A DNA stretch of 64,000 nt from contig NZ_CP045369.1 of NCBI RefSeq assembly GCF_009363535.1, positions 3,297,001 to 3,361,000 of the forward strand. The letters run 5' to 3'. The notes below the pieces were generated by a model. It was not told the DNA's origin and ran no database searches. It saw only the letters and a list, made by a program, of their open reading frames with translations. Each line of letters opens with the position of its first letter. Position 1 is the stretch's first letter. Made by a program: the position numbers and the translations under genes. The DNA is from Microbulbifer sp. THAF38 (lineage in GTDB: Bacteria > Pseudomonadota > Gammaproteobacteria > Pseudomonadales > Cellvibrionaceae). Positions 47,176 to 57,145 of this stretch are shown piece after piece.

Positions 47176-48008
47176 ACCCAATTACACGCCGGTCGATGGT
47201 GCCATTAACTACTTGTCGGCCGGCCCTTTTCTCTACCCTATCAACCTCTCTCCATCGGTAGCTGCACAAAACTTAATCATCCAGTTTTATTGCTCGGCTT
47301 CATATGGCGCTTAAATACAGATTCGAACAGAATCCCACAGGTGGACAAATAATAAACAAGCGGGCATCAGCATAAAATTCACGCCACAAAATTGATCAAC
47401 TTAGTACCAACTTGCTCAAAATGCGCTCATTCGAAAATGGTTATTGCCGTTGTTAATTTGAAGCGTCCCGGCTATTAAAAAAAATTGTAAGAGCTTGTAT
47501 TGGCCCCTCCCGCACAGCGGTGAATACCACACACCCCAGCTGCGGCGGGCCCTGCCGCAGAAGTGGCTACTGACTCAACGCGCCTACCCACAATTTATCC
47601 ACAAACAACCACAAAGTTATTCGCCTTGAACTGACCCGCCTACCGCATTATCTTGTAGCGCACTCGAGGCAGACCCCCTATATATTGGGGTACAGGGCCT
47701 GGAGCATCCCCAAATCCAGGGGCGAATCCCGGCGCTCCGCCACACTTTTGGCGGTCGGTGCCAGACGCTGCTTTTTTCAAAGCAGAATCAGAGGTAAGCG
47801 GGCGGAAAGGAATTATCCGCCACAGGCAGCAGCCGGTAGACCTTAACTGAGAGCCGGTCGTCACGCCGCCTGTTTCCAGTGCCTCCACGGTGTGGGAGGA
47901 ATCACTGGCCAAGCGATGGACCCGCTCCGCACATGCCACGCAGTCCAGTGGCGCTGTTCTAGTGAACACACGCGGACAGACAACATTACAAACCTTTCGG
48001 AGATTTAC
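47176..48008. other. long upstream region of nrdA
   Basis: 830 bases between argF and nrdA. Includes a hairpin CTGCGGC / GCCGCAG (47540-47560), a perfect DnaA box (47595-47603) and an A/T-centred palindrome-like site ACCCC-CTATATATT-GGGGT (47673-47691) that resembles half of an NrdR pair only loosely. No small gene could be supported. Upstream in-frame ATG codons for nrdA (47892) lack a ribosome site. Confidence 0.5.
47595..47603 (+). promoter_or_regulatory. consensus DnaA box upstream of nrdA
   Basis: TTATCCACA, an exact match to the E. coli high-affinity DnaA site, about 410 bases before the nrdA start. In E. coli nrdAB transcription is regulated by DnaA-ATP. Whether this single site acts here is an inference. 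Confidence 0.55.
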
Positions 48009-50948
48009 ATGCACACAGAGACAGGGCGCTCTCAAACCGTGCCTGCGGCAAAATCGGGCACCTCCAGCGACCAGGCTACTGACGGCACCACTCTGGCTGC
48101 CACCGCACCGGGCCAGATCCGTGTCATCAAACGCAATGGCACCGTTGTCCCCTATGATGACGGCAAAATTTCCGTTGCCGTCACCAAGGCCTTTCTCGCT
48201 GTTGAAGGCGGCACCGCCGCTGCGTCCAGCCGTGTCCACGAGCAAGTCGAAGAGCTCGTTGGCCAGATCAGCGCTACCTTCAAGCGCCGTATGCCCTCTG
48301 GTGGCACTATCCATATCGAGGAGATCCAGGACCAGGTAGAGCTGGCCCTGATGCGTGCCGGTGAACACAAAGTTGCACGCGACTATGTACTCTACCGCGA
48401 AGAGCACGCCCGCCTGCGCGCCGAAAAAGAAAAAAGCGCCAAATCAAGCGAACAAGCTATCGATGCGCACCCCAGCATTCGAGTCAAACTCGACGACGAC
48501 AGCCTCGTTCCACTGGATATGGAGCGCCTGCGCACCGTTGTCAGCGAAGCCTGTGAAGGCCTGAAAGACGTCAATGCCGAAGCCATCCTCAGCGAGGCTT
48601 TGAAGAACCTGTACGACGGCGTCTCCGAAAACGATATCAACACCGCGCTGGTGATCACCGCGCGCACCCTGGTTGAGAAAGAGCCAAACTACACCTTCGC
48701 CACTGCCAGCCTGCTGTTGGACAAGTTGCGCTCCGAAGCCCTGCGCTTCCTCGATATCGCCGAGCGCGCCACCCAGCATGAGATGGAAAAACTCTACTCT
48801 TCCGCCCTGCCCGCTTACGTGGAAAAAGGCATTGAGCTGGACCTGCTGGACCCGGCCCTGGCCACCTTCGACCTGGAAAAACTCGGTCAGGCCTTAAAAG
48901 GCGAACGCGATCACCAGTTTACCTACCTGGGCCTGCAGACCCTGTACGATCGCTATTTCCTGCACAGCGATGACATTCGCTTCGAGCTGCCGCAGATCTT
49001 CTTTATGCGTGTCGCCATGGGCCTCAGCATTAACGAAGAAAACAAAAATGAGCGCGCGGTAGAGTTCTACAACCTGTTGAGCTCTTTCGACTACATGAGC
49101 TCCACCCCGACGCTGTTCAACGCCGGTACCCTGCGCCCGCAGCTGTCCTCCTGCTACCTGACCACAGTACCGGACGACCTGCACGGTATTTACGGCGCCA
49201 TCCGTGACAACGCCATGCTGTCCAAATGGGCCGGCGGTCTCGGCAACGACTGGACGCCGGTGCGCTCTCTGGGTTCCTATATCAAAGGCACCAACGGCAA
49301 ATCCCAGGGCGTAGTGCCCTTCCTGAAAGTGGCCAATGACACCGCAGTAGCGGTCAACCAGGGCGGCAAGCGCAAGGGCGCTGTCTGTGCCTACCTGGAA
49401 ACCTGGCACCTGGATATCGAGGAATTCCTCGAGCTGCGCAAAAACACCGGTGACGACCGCCGCCGCACCCACGATATGAACACCGCCAACTGGGTCCCCG
49501 ACCTGTTTATGAAGCGCGTGTTCGAAGACAAAGAGTGGACCCTCTTCTCCCCGGCCGATTGCCCGGACCTGCACGACCTGTTCGGCACCGCATTCGAAGA
49601 GCGCTACAACCACTACGAGCAACTGGCTGCCGAAGGCAAGCTACGTCTGTTCAAGAAGATCCGCGCACTCGACCTGTGGCGCAAGATGCTGGGTATGCTG
49701 TTCGAAACCGGCCATCCCTGGATCACCTTTAAAGACAGCTGCAACCTGCGCAGCCCGCAGCAACACGCCGGTGTGGTTCACAGCTCCAACCTGTGCACCG
49801 AGATCACCCTCAACACCAAGGCCGACGACGAAATCGCCGTGTGTAATCTGGGCTCCGTCAACCTGGCTCAACACATTGGTGAGAACGGTGAACTCGACCG
49901 CAGCAAGCTTGCCAATACCGTAAAAACTGCAGTGCGTATGCTCGATAACGTTATCGACATCAACTACTACGCGGTTGAAAGTGCACGCCAGTCCAACATG
50001 CGTCACCGCCCGGTGGGCATGGGCCTGATGGGCTTCCAGGACGCGCTGTACAAGGCCGGCATCGCCTACGCCAGCGACGAAGCCGTGGCCTTCGCCGATA
50101 ACACCATGGAAGCCATCAGCTTCGAAGCCATCTCCGCTTCCAGCGACCTGGCTGCCGAGCGCGGCAAGTACCAGACCTACGAAGGCTCCCTGTGGAGCAA
50201 GGGTGTTCTGCCACTGGATTCCATCCAGATTCTGGCTGAGCAGCGCGGGCAACAATTTATCGAGCAGGACACCAGCTCCACCCTGGACTGGGACAGCCTG
50301 CGCGAGAAAGTGAAAGCCCAGGGTATGCGTAACTCCAACGTAATGGCGATCGCTCCCACCGCGACCATTGCCAATATCACCGGGGTTTCCCAGTCGATCG
50401 AACCGACTTACCAAAACCTGTATGTGAAATCGAACCTGTCCGGCGAATTCACCGTGGTGAACCCCTACCTGGTACACGACCTGAAGGATCGCGGCCTGTG
50501 GGATCAGGTCATGGTTAACGACCTGAAATACTACGAAGGTTCTGTACAGAAAATCGATCGCGTACCGGAAGACCTGAAAGCGAAATACCGCACCGCATTT
50601 GAAGTGGAGCCGCGCTGGATCGTGGACGCCGCCAGTCGCCGCCAGAAGTGGATCGACCAGGCCCAATCCCTGAACCTGTATATCGCCGGCGCCGATGGCA
50701 AGAAACTGGACCTGACCTATCGCATGGCCTGGTTCCGCGGCCTGAAGACCACTTACTACCTGCGCGCCCTGGCTGCCACTACCACAGAGAAATCCACTGT
50801 GAACAGCGGCACCCTGAACGCGGTAAGCGCACACGGCGCAAGCAACGGTATGGCTGCGGCAGCGCCCGCAGAACAGGCTGCACCGGCTCCGGCAGCAGTG
50901 CCCCAGGCCTGCTCCCTGGACGATCCAGACTGCGAAGCCTGTCAGTAA
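48009..50948 (+). CDS. nrdA: class Ia ribonucleotide reductase, alpha subunit
   Basis: 979 residues from ATG 48009, with CGGAG 7 bases before it. Two N-terminal ATP-cone domains are present (IRVIKRNGTVVPYDDGKI, then a weaker one from IRVKLDDDSLVPLDMERL). This is the long Pseudomonas-type NrdA rather than the 761-residue E. coli form. Catalytic landmarks are SSCYLTTVPDD, NLCTEI and the barrel radical Cys region. The C-terminal swing-arm cysteines sit in CSLDDPDCEAC. It reduces ribonucleoside diphosphates with the NrdB radical cofactor. nrdB lies 455 bases downstream on the same strand, more than usual. Confidence 0.96.
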   Translation: MHTETGRSQTVPAAKSGTSSDQATDGTTLAATAPGQIRVIKRNGTVVPYDDGKISVAVTKAFLAVEGGTAAASSRVHEQVEELVGQISATFKRRMPSGGTIHIEEIQDQVELALMRAGEHKVARDYVLYREEHARLRAEKEKSAKSSEQAIDAHPSIRVKLDDDSLVPLDMERLRTVVSEACEGLKDVNAEAILSEALKNLYDGVSENDINTALVITARTLVEKEPNYTFATASLLLDKLRSEALRFLDIAERATQHEMEKLYSSALPAYVEKGIELDLLDPALATFDLEKLGQALKGERDHQFTYLGLQTLYDRYFLHSDDIRFELPQIFFMRVAMGLSINEENKNERAVEFYNLLSSFDYMSSTPTLFNAGTLRPQLSSCYLTTVPDDLHGIYGAIRDNAMLSKWAGGLGNDWTPVRSLGSYIKGTNGKSQGVVPFLKVANDTAVAVNQGGKRKGAVCAYLETWHLDIEEFLELRKNTGDDRRRTHDMNTANWVPDLFMKRVFEDKEWTLFSPADCPDLHDLFGTAFEERYNHYEQLAAEGKLRLFKKIRALDLWRKMLGMLFETGHPWITFKDSCNLRSPQQHAGVVHSSNLCTEITLNTKADDEIAVCNLGSVNLAQHIGENGELDRSKLANTVKTAVRMLDNVIDINYYAVESARQSNMRHRPVGMGLMGFQDALYKAGIAYASDEAVAFADNTMEAISFEAISASSDLAAERGKYQTYEGSLWSKGVLPLDSIQILAEQRGQQFIEQDTSSTLDWDSLREKVKAQGMRNSNVMAIAPTATIANITGVSQSIEPTYQNLYVKSNLSGEFTVVNPYLVHDLKDRGLWDQVMVNDLKYYEGSVQKIDRVPEDLKAKYRTAFEVEPRWIVDAASRRQKWIDQAQSLNLYIAGADGKKLDLTYRMAWFRGLKTTYYLRALAATTTEKSTVNSGTLNAVSAHGASNGMAAAAPAEQAAPAPAAVPQACSLDDPDCEACQ

Positions 50949-51403
50949 AAATTTGGCCCCGTAAGGGGCCAGCACTCACTCTCGGGGGAGAGCGTCGTAA
51001 CCGCACGTGCGGGCATGACCATGCGCAACGACCCCGGCTCGCCTGGCAGCCAAAAGCCGGGAAGAATTTTCGGGCCGGGGATCGTCTGCGTCTTTTTCCC
51101 AAATGCGTTTTTAAATAACTCGCACAGATATGTGCTGAGTACAAAGACCACACAAAAAAACTTTGCCATAAACCTCACAAACGTGCGGAGAAAACCCGAA
51201 ATAATATTTGGGAAAAAGCAAAGTAATAATTGATCTGGCACAAAAATTTTGTGCCCCCGCGGGTTGAAAATACCTGCAGTGAATGACCACTGCCGGAGAA
51301 TTCCGGATACCATCCCTGGCTTCGCTCTGCGAACAAAGCGCCAGGAAGAATACAGAAATGATTATCGAATTTTCGATAGCGAGACCGATTAAAAGGGCCA
51401 ACT
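50949..51403. other. nrdA-nrdB intergenic region
   Basis: 455 bases, long for this pair. A hairpin GGCCCC-GTAA-GGGGCC (50955-50970) without a T run follows nrdA, and a 19-base palindrome centres at 51246 (listed separately). No small gene was found. The spacing suggests nrdB has its own promoter or a processed 5' leader. Confidence 0.5.
51237..51255. repeat. 19-base palindrome upstream of nrdB
   Basis: GGCACAAAA-A-TTTTGTGCC, two perfect 9-base arms around one base, about 150 bases before the nrdB start. It could be an operator or a weak hairpin. No T run follows. Confidence 0.5.
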
Positions 51404-52660
51404 ATGCTGAGCTGGGACGATTTCGAAACTAAGCCCCAACAATCCGAAAAAGCTACGGAAGCGCAGGTAGCGCCGAAAACCCAGGCGAAATCCGTGCAAG
51501 AACCCAGCGCTTCCTACTCTGCCAAAGCCGCAGCTCCGGCGGCCAGCGCTGCGCCCCGCAACAGCTCCGCTGCCGTTGAAGCCGCCCGCGCAGCCGTTGC
51601 CAGCCTGGACCCGGCGCCCGGACTGGAAGAGCTGGAAATGGGCGCGGCCCGTATCCAGGTAGATGAAAAGCGTATTATCAATTGCCGCGCCGACCTCAAT
51701 CAGTTGGTGCCCTTTAAATACGATTGGGCCTGGCAAAAATACCTGGATGGCTGCGCCAACCACTGGATGCCCCAGGAAATCAACATGAACAAAGACGTGT
51801 CCATGTGGAAAGACCCCAACGGTCTGACCGAGGACGAGCGTCGTATCGTGGAATACTCCCTGGGTTATTTCTCCACTGCGGATTCCCTGGTTGCCAATAA
51901 TCTGGTACTGGCCATCTACCGCCATATCACCAACCCGGAGTGCCGCCAGTACCTGCTGCGCCAGTCTTTCGAAGAAGCGATCCACACCCATGCCTACCAG
52001 TACTGTGTAGAATCCCTGGGCATGGACGAAGGCGAAGTCTTCAATATGTACCGCGAAGTGCCCGCCGTTGCCAAAAAGGCGGCCTGGAGCCTGTCCCACA
52101 CCCAGGCGATCGGTGACCCCAACTTCAAAACCGGCACCGTAGAATCCGACCAGGAATTGCTGCGCAACCTGATCGCCTTCTATGCCGTCACAGAAGGTAT
52201 CTTCTTCTACTGTGGTTTTAGCCAGATCCTGTCCATGGGCCGCCGCAACAAAATGACCGGTGTTGCCGAGCAGTTCCAGTACATCCTGCGCGACGAGTCC
52301 ATGCACCTGAACTTCGGCATCGACGTGATCAACCAGATCAAACTGGAAAACCCACACCTGTGGACGGCGGAATTCCAGCAGGAAGTGACCCAGATGATTC
52401 TCGAAGGTATGGAACTCGAAGTGGCCTACGCCCGCGACACCATGCCCCGCGGCGTACTCGGTATGAACGCGAATATGATGGAAGAATACCTCCAATTCAT
52501 CGCCAACCGCCGCCTCAGCCAGCTGGGCCTGAAAGAACAGTTCCCAGGCGCACAGAACCCATTCCCGTGGATGTCTGAGATTATGGACCTGCGCAAAGAG
52601 AAAAACTTCTTTGAAACCCGCGTTATCGAATATCAGACCGGCGGCGCACTGCAGTGGTAA
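51404..52660 (+). CDS. nrdB: class Ia ribonucleotide reductase, beta subunit
   Basis: 418-residue radical-generating subunit. The first ~75 residues are Ala/Ser/Glu-rich and low in complexity, then the ferritin-like fold starts. Diiron ligands are visible in [15 protein letters not shown] and [11 protein letters not shown]. It houses the tyrosyl radical that starts reduction by NrdA. ATG 51404 and the tail GGALQW are clear. It ends in a strong terminator. Confidence 0.96.
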   Translation: MLSWDDFETKPQQSEKATEAQVAPKTQAKSVQEPSASYSAKAAAPAASAAPRNSSAAVEAARAAVASLDPAPGLEELEMGAARIQVDEKRIINCRADLNQLVPFKYDWAWQKYLDGCANHWMPQEINMNKDVSMWKDPNGLTEDERRIVEYSLGYFSTADSLVANNLVLAIYRHITNPECRQYLLRQSFEEAIHTHAYQYCVESLGMDEGEVFNMYREVPAVAKKAAWSLSHTQAIGDPNFKTGTVESDQELLRNLIAFYAVTEGIFFYCGFSQILSMGRRNKMTGVAEQFQYILRDESMHLNFGIDVINQIKLENPHLWTAEFQQEVTQMILEGMELEVAYARDTMPRGVLGMNANMMEEYLQFIANRRLSQLGLKEQFPGAQNPFPWMSEIMDLRKEKNFFETRVIEYQTGGALQW

Positions 52661-52727
52661 GAGAGGCTTCCGGCCAGTGAATTACTACAAAAGGAAAAAG
52701 TAGTCGCTCACAGGAAGAGAAGTATTG

Positions 52728-52755
52728 AAAACGGGCTTTCAGCCCGTTTTTTTTA
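52728..52755 (+). terminator. rho-independent terminator of nrdB
   Basis: AAAACGGGCT-TTC-AGCCCGTTTT hairpin followed by a T run, 67 bases past the nrdB stop. Confidence 0.88.
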
Positions 52756-52969
52756 TTGGGGAAACCTCAGTTTGCTCTTCATGCCAATCATAGATTTATA
52801 TTCCACAAAACCCCTCTAGGCTTCCTATTACTCAGCATCACATCAAATCATTTGGACAGTTCCCTGTATTCGCTCATAATGCCTCGCTTTGACTGGTGTA
52901 ACCATTACACTACCTATTGGGCAGGTTTCAAATTTCCACCTATCTACTAACCAGCTACTGTGAATTTAT
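52756..52969. other. intergenic before the DUF2750 gene
   Basis: Low-GC stretch after the nrdB terminator. I see nothing coding or structured. The promoter for the following gene is probably here. Confidence 0.4.
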
Positions 52970-53356
52970 ATGACCACTCCTGAACTGAATAAAGTAATTA
53001 ACCTAAGCTGTGAAGACCGCTATGAGTATTTCCTGAGCATGACCGGTGAGGAGCGAGAAATCTGGATATTAGTCGATAGCCAAAACTGCTTTCTCAAAAT
53101 CCATACCGATGAGGACGGCGGCTTTGAATATTTACCGGTATGGCCCAGCTCGGAGTTTGCAAACACCTATGCAGAAAGTGAAGCCGGACTCACGCCCAAA
53201 AGTATTCCCCTGCCGCAATTTTTAAAGAAATGGCTGCCCGGATTGAGTAAGGACAATATTGAAATTGGCGTATTTCCTGCGCCAGATAAAAGTGTATGGA
53301 TCACCGGCACAGAGGCGCTGGAAAGCGATCTGCGCGACGAGCTAGACAATTTTTAA
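52970..53356 (+). CDS. DUF2750 family protein
   Basis: 128 residues, ATG 52970. Hydrophilic and acidic with no signal peptide or membrane segment, so cytoplasmic. Motifs REIWILVDSQNC, YLPVWPSSEFA and LPQFLKKWLPGL match DUF2750, a small family of unknown function. Lone gene between two intergenic regions. A perfect 32-base palindrome follows about 90 bases downstream. Confidence 0.8.
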   Translation: MTTPELNKVINLSCEDRYEYFLSMTGEEREIWILVDSQNCFLKIHTDEDGGFEYLPVWPSSEFANTYAESEAGLTPKSIPLPQFLKKWLPGLSKDNIEIGVFPAPDKSVWITGTEALESDLRDELDNF

Positions 53357-53443
53357 TTTTACCGACGATAATCGGTGACTCTCCAACAACCAGCTTGCAC
53401 AGAACAAAGGTCGCATTAGCAGTATCAAAAATAAATATCTTCT

Positions 53444-53475
53444 CGCAACAAAATCACCATGGTGATTTTGTTGCG
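53444..53475. repeat. perfect 32-base palindrome
   Basis: Starts CGCAACAAAATCACC and reads identically on the other strand, centred on CATG at about 53459/53460. No loop, no T run. It lies between the DUF2750 gene and the convergent peroxiredoxin-like gene. Confidence 0.85.
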
Positions 53476-53508
53476 TCCCCCTGAGAAAAAACCCTTGTCG
53501 CATTGACT

Positions 53509-54039
53509 TCAGTAGGTTCCCCTTATTGGATAATTATTTTCTGGATTGCGAATAAATTCGATCCCCATCAGTAGGGTCTGCAAGTCTGGTCTGGCAAAAG
53601 GTGCATTGGAGATATCAACAATCTGCAGTCTACCAGCTTCATTGACCACAAAAATTCCCGGCTCAGCGAAAGGCCTGTCAGTTTCCTGGGGTGACCTGGG
53701 GTTGGAAATATAGAGTCCCAGTTGTTGCATTTGCGGAATAGCCAAATCAAACCCAACAGGGAAATCTGGATTGACCTCCCTCATATGCTGCAAAGCTTTA
53801 TCTGCACTATCAGCAGATACAGCAACAACAAAAACCCCTTCCTTATGATATCTCGGTAATAGCGCATTCAATGCACGCAAATATTTCGTACATAAAGGGC
53901 AGTGCTTCCCCCTATAGACCACCACCATTTGCCAGGGAAAACCACCTGCGGGCTTACCCAATTGCATTTGCCCACCTCCCAGTTTTGCTACATCCAGAAC
54001 CGGGAAATCACTACCCGCTGCCAGTTTGAGATTGCCCAT
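53509..54039 (-). CDS. AhpC/TSA-family peroxiredoxin-like protein
   Basis: 176-residue thioredoxin-fold protein. The active region is VVVYRGKHCPLCTKYL, with a CPLC pair where peroxiredoxins have the peroxidatic Cys. Then VVAVSADSADKALQHM and a later PFAEPGIFVVNEAGRL follow the AhpC/TSA pattern. No signal peptide, so cytoplasmic. The CxxC makes it closer to the redoxin/AhpC-like subgroup than to typical 2-Cys Prx. ATG at 54039. Confidence 0.82.
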   Translation of the reverse strand: MGNLKLAAGSDFPVLDVAKLGGGQMQLGKPAGGFPWQMVVVYRGKHCPLCTKYLRALNALLPRYHKEGVFVVAVSADSADKALQHMREVNPDFPVGFDLAIPQMQQLGLYISNPRSPQETDRPFAEPGIFVVNEAGRLQIVDISNAPFARPDLQTLLMGIEFIRNPENNYPIRGTY

Positions 54040-54130
54040 AGTGCCGCCCCTTGAGACTATAGCTTGGATCTACAAGAAGTAATGTGACCACCAAGACTTA
54101 AACATTCGTACCATAAGTATAGGGGAGCCA

Positions 54131-55051
54131 ATGAAATCATTTATCAGCACTTTATTCTTTTTCATATTGTTAACTAGTCTGACTGGATGTTACTCAGACT
54201 CTCATGAGAGTGAACTTAGTTTCAATCAGGCGCACACACTGGAATTCTTGCCCGCATTAAAGGGAGATTATTTCAAGATGGAATCAAAAAATGTGGGGCG
54301 CGCCTATCATATTTATATCCGCTTTCCGGAAGGCTATCATAGTGACCAAAAGACACAGGAAATAAAGAAATCCTACCCCATAATTTACTTACTGGATGGG
54401 GACTCTCTGTTTCCAATACTCGCCGCCAATCATCTGTTTTTGAGTTACGATGATCTTGTTCCCGAAGCTATTGTGGTAGGCATTGCCTATGGGTCTTTCG
54501 ATCCGGAGATTAATAAACGTAGCTATGATTTCTCCTTACCTGCAGCCGACAACGATCCCGAGAGAGGCGGTGCCGAGAAATTTCTCAATTTCCTGGAGGG
54601 AGAGCTATTGCCTACCGTGGAGAGTCGCTACCTCGCCGACCCAAATCAACGGGTTCTCTTTGGTCAGAGCAGAGGTGGACATTTCGTGCTCTATACCGCA
54701 TTTACCAGACCAAATTTATTCAAGGGCTTTATAGCCAGCAACCCAACTTTCTTGCCGCAGAAAGATTTCTTTTATGGAAAACCACACAGTGCAAACAGAG
54801 ATGATTTGAATTTGGTCATTACCAGTGGTGAAAATGACACCCAAAAGTTGAGGGGAGACGCTCTTACCTGGAATGCTCACTGGAGCAAGCAGGAAGAAAT
54901 GCCCTGGGAAATAACATTTAAAACCATTCCCGCAGGATCTCACGCAGCAAATAGTACGGATAGTTACCGCTTAGGTTTGAATGTCATTTTCAGAGACGAA
55001 ATCGCACAGCAACACCATCAAACTGCGGGGGGAGCTCATGAGCAGTATTAG
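54131..55051 (+). CDS. esterase lipoprotein (esterase D/IroE-type alpha/beta hydrolase)
   Basis: 306 residues, ATG 54131. Signal peptide with lipobox SLTGC, so an envelope lipoprotein. The fold is the PF00756 (putative esterase) group: YPIIYLLDGDSLFPI near the oxyanion region, then the nucleophile in RVLFGQSRGGHFVLY (G-Q-S-R-G), a possible Asp in TSGENDTQKL and His in GSHAANS. IroE, Fes and FrmB-like proteins share the fold. Siderophore esters are one plausible substrate, but there is no siderophore gene nearby. Confidence 0.82.
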   Translation: MKSFISTLFFFILLTSLTGCYSDSHESELSFNQAHTLEFLPALKGDYFKMESKNVGRAYHIYIRFPEGYHSDQKTQEIKKSYPIIYLLDGDSLFPILAANHLFLSYDDLVPEAIVVGIAYGSFDPEINKRSYDFSLPAADNDPERGGAEKFLNFLEGELLPTVESRYLADPNQRVLFGQSRGGHFVLYTAFTRPNLFKGFIASNPTFLPQKDFFYGKPHSANRDDLNLVITSGENDTQKLRGDALTWNAHWSKQEEMPWEITFKTIPAGSHAANSTDSYRLGLNVIFRDEIAQQHHQTAGGAHEQY

Positions 55052-55070
55052 ACTTCCCCTACAAAAACAA

Positions 55071-55092
55071 AGCCCGCTACTAAGAGCGGGCT
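55071..55092. terminator. stem-loop between convergent hydrolase genes
   Basis: AGCCCGCT / AGCGGGCT stem, six-base loop. On the minus strand it is followed by TTGTTTTTGT. It is about 80 bases past the minus-strand stop. Confidence 0.55.
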
Positions 55093-55172
55093 TCATCCTG
55101 TGAGAGCATATCAGGGAGAGACTTAACGCCTGTCCCTGATAAGTTTTTAAAGGCTTAAAACACCTAGAGAAA

Positions 55173-56390
55173 TCACTGTGTACAGGCAGCGATACGGCCG
55201 GCACTATTCTTACCAGTACCGCAGTTCAGACCATTGGGGATACCAGTATAATCTGGAGACATAATACCGCCATTACGCTGGGCATCGTGGTCAGTATAGA
55301 TACTGGCTAGGTTATAGGAGCGCGCGGTACCCTTGTGATCGTTGTCACAGGAGAAGGTAGCGCTGCCATAAGCGATACCCAGAAAGGTTTTATATTCCTT
55401 CAGGTTCGAGTAGAGATTACGCTTGGCAGAGCCTGAGCAGTTCATCTGTGAAGCCAAGTTGATGTAGCCATCATCCTCACCACCCAGCAAAAGAGAGCTT
55501 GCACTTTCAATTCCGGGGAAGCCCGCATAGCCACCAATGGTATAAACCGGAGCTGCCAGATTGGTACCCACATAGTTACGCACGGCATAAACATCATTGG
55601 TTTGCAGGTAGCGCACAGCGGCACACTCGCGACCGATAAACAAGTCATTGATTAGGCTTTCAATCCAGCTACCGTTACACAGACGATCGACCCCCTCCGT
55701 GCCAGTAATCGCGCCCCCTGTAGTGAAAATTGCGGCAATACCGGTAATAGCCTTATCGAAATCCACATTGACCGCATAGCGGTCATCCAGCCCGGCGATA
55801 TTGCGTGTCTTGGTCTCAGTTTTACACTTTTTCCAGAACCACTTACCAGTGCAAACCTTATTGCTCTCGGTAATGGTATTGCTGTCGAATTGATTGTACG
55901 CGCGGTTGTAGTAAGGAGAACCTGGCACGGCATTTCCGGCCAGATACATCATCTGAGTTGCACCCTGGCTATGGGCAATTACCCAAAAAGTATCATCGGC
56001 TTTACATTGATTTTCGTGTTGGTAGCCATCTCCCTTACCGCTGCGAATATCGATAATCTGCCGCGCAATTTCCCCGGCTGTACCATCATGCCAGTAAGGC
56101 ATTTCGCCCTCATCGGTGGAATTATAACCTACCACTCCATAGTTACCGCCATTGATACGTAACTGCTCAATAAAGTCACTGCCGCGATACTTATCGAAGT
56201 AGGCCTCGCTCCAGTAGTCCAATGCCGGCTGTTCGAGCTGCCCCTGGGAATTAGTGCGCTGCTTGACATGCCCTTCTGTACCGTGGCCATGAACCAGGAT
56301 ATAGCAGTTATCTGCCGCTGCCGAAACGGAAGCAAATAGGCCAGCCAGTGCAAGTGAGAGACTTGCACCTAAACGTTTACAAAGAGTCAT
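55173..56390 (-). CDS. secreted alpha/beta hydrolase, lipase-like
   Basis: 405 residues, ATG 56390. Signal peptide with LSLALAGLFASVSAAA and cleavage near AAADNCY. The mature protein opens with CYILVHGHGTEGHV (HG oxyanion motif). The nucleophile is in WVIAHSQGATQM (A-H-S-Q-G) and a candidate His is in IYTDHDAQ. Ten or so cysteines (NCYI, NQCKAD, CTGKWFWKKC, LCNGS, ECAAV, NCSG, SCDND, NCGTG, ACTQ) suggest a disulfide-rich exoenzyme. It resembles secreted lipase/esterase-like proteins but I cannot name a family. Substrate unknown. Confidence 0.7.
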   Translation of the reverse strand: MTLCKRLGASLSLALAGLFASVSAAADNCYILVHGHGTEGHVKQRTNSQGQLEQPALDYWSEAYFDKYRGSDFIEQLRINGGNYGVVGYNSTDEGEMPYWHDGTAGEIARQIIDIRSGKGDGYQHENQCKADDTFWVIAHSQGATQMMYLAGNAVPGSPYYNRAYNQFDSNTITESNKVCTGKWFWKKCKTETKTRNIAGLDDRYAVNVDFDKAITGIAAIFTTGGAITGTEGVDRLCNGSWIESLINDLFIGRECAAVRYLQTNDVYAVRNYVGTNLAAPVYTIGGYAGFPGIESASSLLLGGEDDGYINLASQMNCSGSAKRNLYSNLKEYKTFLGIAYGSATFSCDNDHKGTARSYNLASIYTDHDAQRNGGIMSPDYTGIPNGLNCGTGKNSAGRIAACTQ

Positions 56391-57145
56391 TGTTGTTTCC
56401 TTATATTTATTTCCCGGCTCTAGGTCACACTTCCCAAAAAATTATTTTTATTGGCCGGAGTCATTTTTGGACACGGAAAGTTATCCGGGGATGCTCAATG
56501 GATATAGGACTTAAGGCGCCAAACGAGAACCGGGGGCGACAGGCTTGCGGACTAATCAGTCAAATTGAACGTCTTAAACAAACTATTCGTTTCATTCGTA
56601 ACTATTTTTACCTTAAGCGTGCAAATTCATAAACTCACTGCAAAAAACATTCACTAGATAAAGCCACTTTTAAAGACTTATTAATTGTTGCTGATCAAAT
56701 AGTGTACGAATTGTTGGCGCTTACTTTTGAGCCGGACAGGAAAGTAGCTTGGGGAAGCTTAGAAGGCAGGTTAGTTAATATCCTAAAGCCCAAATATGAA
56801 TAATCTCTAGTTACCGCCCACAACCCCTTTGCCGCAGTCTCCAAATGTAAAAATATTCCTCGAAGGAGAGTCTTGGCCAAGCTTAAGTGGAGGAATACCT
56901 CTACTTTCAAGATCCACTCGGGAATTCTCAGGGGCCCTACTTACATCAGATTAGCGATAAATTCACCAGTAGCAGATACCCAAAATACGAAAAAGGAGTA
57001 TAAAATTTATTCTATTTAAATACCGCCTCCAACCATGAGGTTATTTATGCAGAAATGCTATAGAAAGCTGTAACCTCACAGACAAATAAAAAGCCCAGCA
57101 ATAATACTGGGCTTTTTATTTGCAATCACTTTTTTAGTTAGGATC
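56391..57145. other. 755-base low-GC intergenic region
   Basis: The reverse open frame 56695-56910 is rejected as it lacks a ribosome site and any recognisable content. Apart from the terminator below, no repeat, tRNA or structured element was found. Confidence 0.5.
57083..57122. terminator. bidirectional terminator, 16-bp perfect arms
   Basis: CAAATAAAAAGCCCAG / CTGGGCTTTTTATTTG around CAATAATA. It lies 24 bases after the stop of the minus-strand lipoprotein gene. Confidence 0.85.

Noticed and set aside
47176..48008. A chromosomal origin, because of the DnaA box.
   Set aside because: Only one exact DnaA box was seen, with no AT-rich unwinding region plus multiple boxes and no dnaA, dnaN or gidA neighbourhood.
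49641..50975. A 444-residue minus-strand open frame opposite nrdA, and a similar one opposite nrdB.
   Set aside because: Shadows of GC-rich coding frames; NrdA and NrdB are certain on the plus strand.
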